This document shows, piece by piece, positions 6,221-10,222 of a stretch of 10,222 nucleotides of DNA. The first letter of the stretch is position 1, and every line of letters starts with the position of its first letter. The stretch covers positions 1 through 10,222 of the forward strand of contig JAEXCG010000097.1 of NCBI GenBank assembly GCA_023402355.1. Direction: 5' to 3'. The DNA is from Bacillota bacterium (GTDB lineage: Bacteria; Bacillota; Clostridia; Christensenellales; Aristaeellaceae). The notes under the pieces are model-generated. The model worked only from the letters and a program-made list of their open reading frames with translations. It searched no databases and was not told where the DNA came from. The translations under genes were made by a program, and so were the position numbers.

Positions 6221-7158
6221 AGCGCGCTCACCTGCCCCATCCTCTTGACGATCCAGTTCATCGTCAGCATCAGCACGACGTTGACCACCGAGTTGAACAT
6301 GCCTACCGCCGCCGAAAAGCTGTACTGCGCCTTTTGCAGGCCCACCTTGTAGACATAGGTGGAGATCAGCTCGCTGGCCTCCAGGTTCAGCGCGTTCTGC
6401 ATCAGCAGCGCCTTCTCGTGGCCGACGCTCATCAACCCGCCCATCTGCAGGATGAACATGATCGTCACCGTGGGCAGAATGCTCGGCAGGTTCACGTGCC
6501 AGATGCGCTGCACGCGCGTCGCCCCGTCGATCATCGCCGCTTCATGGAGCTGCTGATCCACGCCGGACAGCGCCGCCAGAAAGATCACCGCGCCCCAGCC
6601 CGTCTGCTGCCACATGCCGGAAATGACGTACACCCATTGAAAGGACCCGGGGCTCGTCAGCCATTCCTCGGCGTGCAGCCCCATCGCCTGAAAGAGGCGC
6701 GTCAGGATGCCGGTTTCCCGGTTCAGCATCAGATTCACCATGCTGACGAGCACGGTCACGGAGATAAAATAGGGCGCGTACGTCACGGTCTGCACGAACT
6801 TCTTGTAGCGCGGCGCACCGATCTCGTTGAGCACCAGCGCCAGAAACACCTTTAAGGGAAACGCAATCAGCACGCCCCAGATGGAAAGGCTCAGGGTGTT
6901 GCGCACGTACGTCCACAGGTTGGGCGATTTTACAAAGCGTTCAAAGTACTTCAGCCCCACCCATGGGCTCCCCCAGATGCCGCGCGAGGGCTTGAAATCC
7001 CGAAAGGCGATCTGCAGGCCGTAGATCGGCACGTAGTTGAAGAAAAATACCACCAGAATCGCCGGCAGGATGAGAAGATATAGCTGACGGTCGCGCGCGA
7101 CATCCCGGCCCAGCCTTCGGAGCGCCGCTTGGCGCGCCCCCTTTCCGCCGGTCCTCAT
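6217..7158 (-). CDS. Sugar ABC transporter permease, LplB type
   Basis: This is the partner permease of the same importer, with 313 residues. A short basic N-terminus is followed by the first membrane helix (26-46, with the family motif FNYVPIYGLQIAF). The EAA loop starts at E206 (EAAMIDGATRVQRIWHVNLP), and the C-terminal part contains the LplB-type segment LEASELISTYVYKVGL. The ATG at 7158 has a full AAGGAGG 9 nt upstream and overlaps the aldolase stop codon as ATGA. The frame stays open for 162 more codons upstream, but that stretch is only the aldolase gene read in another frame. Four-nt overlaps at both ends place it firmly in the operon. Heterodimer formation with the next gene product is established for this family. 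Confidence 0.94.
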   Translation of the reverse strand: MRTGGKGARQAALRRLGRDVARDRQLYLLILPAILVVFFFNYVPIYGLQIAFRDFKPSRGIWGSPWVGLKYFERFVKSPNLWTYVRNTLSLSIWGVLIAFPLKVFLALVLNEIGAPRYKKFVQTVTYAPYFISVTVLVSMVNLMLNRETGILTRLFQAMGLHAEEWLTSPGSFQWVYVISGMWQQTGWGAVIFLAALSGVDQQLHEAAMIDGATRVQRIWHVNLPSILPTVTIMFILQMGGLMSVGHEKALLMQNALNLEASELISTYVYKVGLQKAQYSFSAAVGMFNSVVNVVLMLTMNWIVKRMGQVSAL

Positions 7159-7964
7159 ACGGCCTTGCCTCCTTCGTCGCGCGGATACCTGCCGGACACC
7201 TCCTGCATGAGCGCCAAGAGGTCCTGCGCGCCCTTTAAAATGCTCCACATGTCCGTGCTCGCGGAAATGAAGTCCACCCCCTTGCTCATCCAATGGGCAA
7301 GCTCCGCGGCGGTGTCCGCGCCCGTGGAAAGGCCGATGGGCTTGCCCGCGTCGTGCGCTTTTTGAATGGCCAAATCGATGTAGGCGTTGGTCTTTTCCCC
7401 CCGCAGCGCGTGGCCCAGCTCGCCCAGGGAGCCGCTGAGGTCCATCGGGCCGATCACGAAGCCGTCCACGTAGGGTATCTTGGCGACCTCCTCCATGGCG
7501 TGGACCGCGTCCAGCGTTTCTACCTGCAAAAACCGGCACAGCTCCTTGCTGCCGTGGTCGATGTAATCCTGAACGCTGTCCAAACCGTAACGGACCGCCC
7601 GGCAGGGGCCGAACCCCCGCTTGCCCTCCGGCGGGTAGATGCACGTATCGATCGCGCGCCGGGCGTCCTCGACGCTGTTGACCATCGGCACGACGATAGC
7701 GTCCGGCCCCGCCTCCAGCACGCGCTTGATGTTCGGGATGTCGTTCCAGGTGACGCGCACCATGCTGGGCGTGCCCGCCGCCTTCGCTGCGATAAGGTGC
7801 GTCTCCATCTCATGAAAGCTCGTGGAGACGTGCTCCATATCGATCCACAGGTAGTCAAAGCCCACCGCACCCAGCATTTCGCACACGCGATGATCGGTGA
7901 GGTTTACATGCGTGCCCAGAAGGCGCCGCCCGGAGGCGAGCGCCGCTCGAAACTGATTTTTCAT
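7155..7964 (-). CDS. HpcH/HpaI-family class II aldolase
   Basis: This is a metal-dependent pyruvate-type aldolase that would cleave a 2-keto-3-deoxy (or 4-hydroxy-2-oxo) acid into pyruvate and an aldehyde in the cytosol. It has 269 residues, normal for the family. Residues equivalent to those of E. coli HpaI fall at the same numbers: H45 in DMEH, R70 in VRVTWND, and metal ligands E149 in QVET and D175 in GPMDLS. The segment YPPEGKRGFGPCRA (110-123) is also typical. The ATG at 7964 is 4 nt after the stop of the preceding gene, and its site AAAGGGG lies inside that gene's last codons. It overlaps the next permease by 4 nt. Characterised relatives act on 2-keto-3-deoxy-L-rhamnonate, 5-keto-4-deoxyglucarate or 4-hydroxy-2-oxoheptanedioate; the substrate here is open. 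No dehydratase or dehydrogenase that would make such a substrate is in the window. Confidence 0.92.
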   Translation of the reverse strand: MKNQFRAALASGRRLLGTHVNLTDHRVCEMLGAVGFDYLWIDMEHVSTSFHEMETHLIAAKAAGTPSMVRVTWNDIPNIKRVLEAGPDAIVVPMVNSVEDARRAIDTCIYPPEGKRGFGPCRAVRYGLDSVQDYIDHGSKELCRFLQVETLDAVHAMEEVAKIPYVDGFVIGPMDLSGSLGELGHALRGEKTNAYIDLAIQKAHDAGKPIGLSTGADTAAELAHWMSKGVDFISASTDMWSILKGAQDLLALMQEVSGRYPRDEGGKAV

Positions 7965-7968
7965 TTGC

Positions 7969-9396
7969 TCATATCCCCTTTGGCAAAAATTGAAACGCGT
8001 AGACCTCCGCATCGCGCAGATGAAAGCGCAGGCGTACCGGCTTTCCCCGCAGGTCGGAAAGCGGCCTTTCAAAGTCGACCCGCCGGTCGGTCGCGTCGCC
8101 GAACAGCTCCCCGCTGTCATATCCCTTTAGGGCGCCGCCCTCCGCATCCTCCAGGCAAACGCGCATGCAACCGGCAGCGGAGGTGGCAAAGTTGACGGAC
8201 AACGCCTCCCCGTCAAAGACGAGAGGTTGCGTGACGACATCTCCGCCCTCGTAACCGGCGCCGCGGCTGACGAAGCCGTCTAGGCGCAGCGTGTAGCGGA
8301 ACACCTGCACGGGCGTGTCCGACCAGTCGTTCGCGCTCGCGTAAAACGAAAGCTCCCGATCCTCGCCGCTCACGGCGCTTTGCGTCTCGAGCAGGCCGTA
8401 GGCCACATAGCTGTCCCCGTAAACCCACCGCTTCTCGCTTTCGGGCCCGGGCCGCAGAAAAGCCTCGTTCCATCGCCGGAAACGCCTTCCGTCGCGCGAG
8501 GACATGAACAGGCCGTCCGTCACCGCCAGCCCGTAACGCGGGTTGAACCGCATCCGCCATCTGCGGTGCTCCGCGCCGCACAGCCGCTCATAGTTCGCCG
8601 TCCACTCCTTGCGCTCCGTGTAGCGCGCCGGGAAAGCGACGTACAGATGCGGCGCGCGGAAGTAGGGCTGAACGCCGTTGGTATACATGTGAAAGTCGTA
8701 GGGCGAGTCGGCATAGGAAATCCGCTCCGGTTCCGTCCAAGCGTGGAAATCCCCGGACTCCATCCGCCGGATGTCGCGGACCCGTTCGCCCCCCGCGCCC
8801 TCGTGAAAATCGCGGGCATAGCACACATACCGGCCCGTGTTCGTGTCCCAAAATGCCGTATTGTGCGAATCGTAGAACCCTTTGTCGCTGAGCATCCAGC
8901 CGTCGCGGAAATGGACCCCGTCCGCGCTGGTCATGCACCAAAGCTGGCGCCCGGGGCGGGTATACACGGCCTTGTAGCGCTCCGCCGGCAAGCACGCAGG
9001 ATTTTGATCGATGAACACGTGAAATGCATCCATCGTTTCGGTGACGGCTACGATGTTGTTGTGTGTGTCGCCCTCATAGGCGCAGATTCCCAGGTCCGGC
9101 TTGTGCCAATGAATCCCGTCCTCGCTCTGCGCGTAGCAGATATGGTGAAACGGGGGATCGTGGCGCGTATGCTCCCGGTTGTACATCGGCATGCACAGGT
9201 AATACATTCGGAATAGCCGCCCGTCCTGCAGCACGGTGTAATACACCCAGCCATCGGCCTCCCACGGCGCGTCGTTGGTCATGACGCATTCCCGGCGCTG
9301 CGGATGGTGCAGCGTCTCGCGTGCGCTCGTTCGCCCGACGTCCAGCAGTTCATCGTCCACGAACAGCTCGCGCCGGCACCCAACAGGATGAATCAT
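7969..9396 (-). CDS. Glycosidase-like beta-propeller protein of unknown specificity
   Basis: This 475-residue protein has no signal peptide, so it is probably cytosolic. It opens with RELFVDDELL (9-18) and contains repeated propeller-blade patterns: MYY, CYAQSEDGIHWHKPDLG (87-103), ERYKAVYT, FWDTNTGRYVCYARDF, a YTNGVQPYF segment, DGLFMSSRDGRRFRRWNEAF, and WVYGDSYVAYGLLET. The S-x-DG-x-x-W/F repeats are typical of five-bladed GH32/GH43-like folds. A beta-rich C-terminal part (from about 395, LSVNFATSAAG, ending VRLRFHLRDAEVYAFQF) resembles the sandwich domain of GH32 enzymes. I recognise close patterns in an uncharacterised family common in Planctomycetes and some Clostridia, usually annotated hypothetical or GH32-like; this is from memory. 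AAGGGGAG lies 9 nt before the ATG. As first gene of the operon it probably acts on the imported compound. Hydrolase, lyase or isomerase activity are all possible. Confidence 0.7.
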   Translation of the reverse strand: MIHPVGCRRELFVDDELLDVGRTSARETLHHPQRRECVMTNDAPWEADGWVYYTVLQDGRLFRMYYLCMPMYNREHTRHDPPFHHICYAQSEDGIHWHKPDLGICAYEGDTHNNIVAVTETMDAFHVFIDQNPACLPAERYKAVYTRPGRQLWCMTSADGVHFRDGWMLSDKGFYDSHNTAFWDTNTGRYVCYARDFHEGAGGERVRDIRRMESGDFHAWTEPERISYADSPYDFHMYTNGVQPYFRAPHLYVAFPARYTERKEWTANYERLCGAEHRRWRMRFNPRYGLAVTDGLFMSSRDGRRFRRWNEAFLRPGPESEKRWVYGDSYVAYGLLETQSAVSGEDRELSFYASANDWSDTPVQVFRYTLRLDGFVSRGAGYEGGDVVTQPLVFDGEALSVNFATSAAGCMRVCLEDAEGGALKGYDSGELFGDATDRRVDFERPLSDLRGKPVRLRFHLRDAEVYAFQFLPKGI

Positions 9397-9436
9397 CGCA
9401 TTCGCTCCCCTTGAAATATTTTTGCACTCGGTGTTT

Positions 9437-9468
9437 TCAGGCGTTCATGCTTGCTCAGGCGTCGAGCA
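9437..9468. repeat. 8-bp direct repeat and dyad in the operon leader
   Basis: TCAGGCGT occurs at 9437-9444 and again at 9455-9462, exactly 18 bp apart. The second copy lies inside a dyad TGCTC-N7-GAGCA (9452-9468). Both are within the untranslated leader of the minus-strand operon, 40-60 nt upstream of the first gene. They could be a downstream operator for the LacI-type regulator or a weak RNA hairpin. Chance is not excluded. Confidence 0.35.
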
Positions 9469-9485
9469 TTGCGTGTGTATTTTTC

Positions 9486-9511
9486 AAATGGTTTGACGAC
9501 AATCTCCATTT
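9486..9511. promoter_or_regulatory. Candidate operator dyad below the operon promoter
   Basis: AAATGG (9486-9491) is inverted as CCATTT (9506-9511). Between them is the near-palindrome TTGACGACAA (9493-9502) with a central CG, the form usual for LacI-family operators (4 of 5 pairs match). It covers about +15 to +40 of the predicted minus-strand transcript, a roadblock position. The two dyads are one base out of register, so they may be separate elements, or the outer one may be an RNA stem. Confidence 0.4.
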
Positions 9512-9532
9512 TTCTTCGTCTGTTTTGTGTCC

Positions 9533-9561
9533 ATTATAAATTTTCGTGCTTGTCATCGCAA
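9533..9561 (-). promoter_or_regulatory. Sigma-A-type promoter of the sugar operon
   Basis: On the minus strand TTGCGA (9561-9556) is followed after exactly 17 nt by TATAAT (9538-9533). Transcription should begin near 9526, giving a leader of about 130 nt before the first gene. The -35 abuts the AT-rich triple repeat at 9565-9591. This is the only good minus-strand promoter I see ahead of the five genes. Confidence 0.78.
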
Positions 9562-9564
9562 TCC

Positions 9565-9591
9565 AATTTCACGAATTTCATATTTTTCATG
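9565..9591. repeat. Three tandem 9-bp AT-rich repeats between the divergent promoters
   Basis: Three imperfect copies in perfect phase, AATTTCACG (9565), AATTTCATA (9574) and TTTTTCATG (9583), share TTTCA at the same place. The last overlaps a 10-bp palindrome TTTCATGAAA (9585-9594). The block fills the space between the two divergent -35 elements (9556-9561 and 9600-9605). It may be an UP-like element, an activator site or the operator of the divergent LacI-type protein. Confidence 0.5.
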
Positions 9592-9599
9592 AAATCCTG

Positions 9600-9628
9600 T
9601 TGCACACATAGAAGCCGGATTCTATAAT
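9600..9628 (+). promoter_or_regulatory. Sigma-A-type promoter of the lacI-like gene
   Basis: TTGCAC (9600-9605) is followed after 17 nt by a perfect TATAAT (9623-9628). Transcription would start near 9635, about 20 nt before the start codon, so the leader holds little more than the ribosome binding site. The palindrome TTTCATGAAA ends 5 bp upstream of the -35. Confidence 0.75.
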
Positions 9629-9656
9629 ACGATCAGGAAGCAAAGGGAGGTTGCAG

Positions 9657-10222
9657 ATGATGAAGCAAAAGCTCATCGCGGAAAAAGCGGGCGTTTCCTT
9701 CGCGACGGTCTCCAGAGCGCTGACGCACAGCGCAAAAGTGCGCCCGGAGACGATGCAGCGCATCCGCAAGGCCATGCAGGAGCTGGGCATCAGCGACAGC
9801 GACGCCCTTTTTCTGGGCAAAGGCATCCTCTCCAAGACGGTGCTCGTCGTGGTCGGCGACATCGCCACGGAGTTTTTCGCGCACATCATTCTCGGCCTCT
9901 ACGACGTGCTGGAAGCGGGCGGCTACCAGATGTCGCTTTGCAACAGCCGCTATGACTCCGCGTGCGAGATGCGCTGCATCCAGACCGCCGAGGAAAACGG
10001 CTACGCGGGAATTATCATGATCACCGCCGTGGAAACGCAGGAGCTGGTATCCTTTCTGCAAAGCGCCGAAATCCCCGTGGTGCTCGTCAACCGATATATC
10101 CGCTCTCTCGATCTGGACGTCGTGCGCATCGACAACTACCGGGGCGGCTACTTGGCCGCGCAACACCTGATCGAAAACGGCCACAGGCGAATCGCGCACC
10201 TGGCCGGCCCGCGCAACTCGGC
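9657..10222 (+). CDS. LacI-family transcriptional regulator (3' truncated by window)
   Basis: The frame is open from 9657 to the window edge (188 codons plus 2 nt). The N-terminus is a LacI helix-turn-helix, KLIAEKAGVSFATVSRAL (5-22), followed by KVRPETMQRIRKAMQELGI. The sugar-binding domain begins at about residue 61 (TVLVVVGDIATEFFAHIILG) and includes GYAGIIMITA, IPVVLVNRYI and RIDNYRGGYLAAQHLIENGH. AAAGGGAGG lies 6 nt before the ATG at 9657 and 9 nt before a second ATG at 9660; either may be used. Two oddities: the protein starts about two residues shorter than usual before helix 1, and the hinge (46-60, SDSDALFLGKGILSK) lacks the usual PNxxARxL pattern. Its divergent position makes it the likely local regulator of the sugar operon, normally a repressor relieved by the substrate. 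Confidence 0.93.
   Translation, partial: MMKQKLIAEKAGVSFATVSRALTHSAKVRPETMQRIRKAMQELGISDSDALFLGKGILSKTVLVVVGDIATEFFAHIILGLYDVLEAGGYQMSLCNSRYDSACEMRCIQTAEENGYAGIIMITAVETQELVSFLQSAEIPVVLVNRYIRSLDLDVVRIDNYRGGYLAAQHLIENGHRRIAHLAGPRNS

Noticed and set aside
7159..7644. 162-residue N-terminal extension of the LplB-type permease
   Set aside because: It overlaps the aldolase gene out of frame. The internal ATG at 7158 has a full AAGGAGG and an ATGA overlap with the aldolase stop.
8380..9216. 278-codon plus-strand frame over the propeller gene
   Set aside because: It is an antisense shadow of a protein with clear family patterns on the other strand.
9397..9656. CcpA cre site in the divergent control region
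   Set aside because: I scanned for WTGNAANCGNWNNCW on both strands and found no acceptable match, so no catabolite repression site is called.
1..10222. tRNA, rRNA, CRISPR, transposase or attachment sites
   Set aside because: I saw no cloverleaf, repeat-spacer pattern, transposase motif or long terminal repeats on either strand.

Overview
The window looks like a piece of a GC-rich, low-redundancy Bacillota genome, most probably a member of the Clostridia. Reasons: strong AGGAGG-type ribosome binding sites before nearly every gene, a Bacillus/Clostridium-type LexA (SOS) box, an LplA/LplB/LplC-type sugar importer, and hairpin plus T-tract terminators. Placement below class level is a guess. There are no RNA genes of known families, no CRISPR array, no insertion sequence and no sign of recent transfer.

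Left part (1-3531), housekeeping: miaA (tRNA A37 dimethylallyltransferase, minus strand, 143-1048) and uvrB (excision repair helicase, plus strand, 1427-3457) diverge from a 378-bp intergenic region. Each has a recognisable sigma-A promoter. The uvrB promoter carries a 13/14 match to the Gram-positive LexA box on its -35 region, so uvrB should be SOS-induced. The uvrB leader is about 138 nt and holds three GC-rich hairpins. Between the two promoters lie two plus-strand hairpins, each followed by a T-run (1126-1169 and 1183-1207), that terminate no gene visible here; they may end an unrecognised small RNA. A bidirectional terminator closes miaA on the left (53-90), and a perfect 19-bp stem (3469-3511) separates uvrB from the convergent operon.

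Right part (3532-10222), a sugar-utilisation locus: a five-gene minus-strand operon runs from a promoter at about 9533-9561 in the order (1) cytosolic glycosidase-like beta-propeller protein of unknown specificity, (2) HpcH/HpaI-type class II aldolase with all four key residues intact, (3) LplB-type permease, (4) LplC-type permease, (5) extracellular solute-binding protein. Genes 1 to 4 are tightly coupled (a 4-nt gap, then two 4-nt overlaps). The binding protein follows after 103 nt that contain an orphan Shine-Dalgarno identical, as I remember it, to the mRNA-stabilising STAB-SD of cry3A. A LacI-family regulator (9657 to window end, truncated) is transcribed divergently. The 260-bp region between them contains both promoters, an AT-rich triple 9-bp repeat and several dyads that are candidate operators.

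Working model (inference): the solute-binding protein and two permeases, energised by an ATPase encoded elsewhere, import a saccharide or sugar acid. The propeller protein processes it in the cytosol, and the aldolase splits a 2-keto-3-deoxy acid intermediate into pyruvate and an aldehyde. The LacI protein gates expression on an inducer. The substrate cannot be read from the sequence, and the propeller-plus-aldolase pairing is the most novel part of the window.
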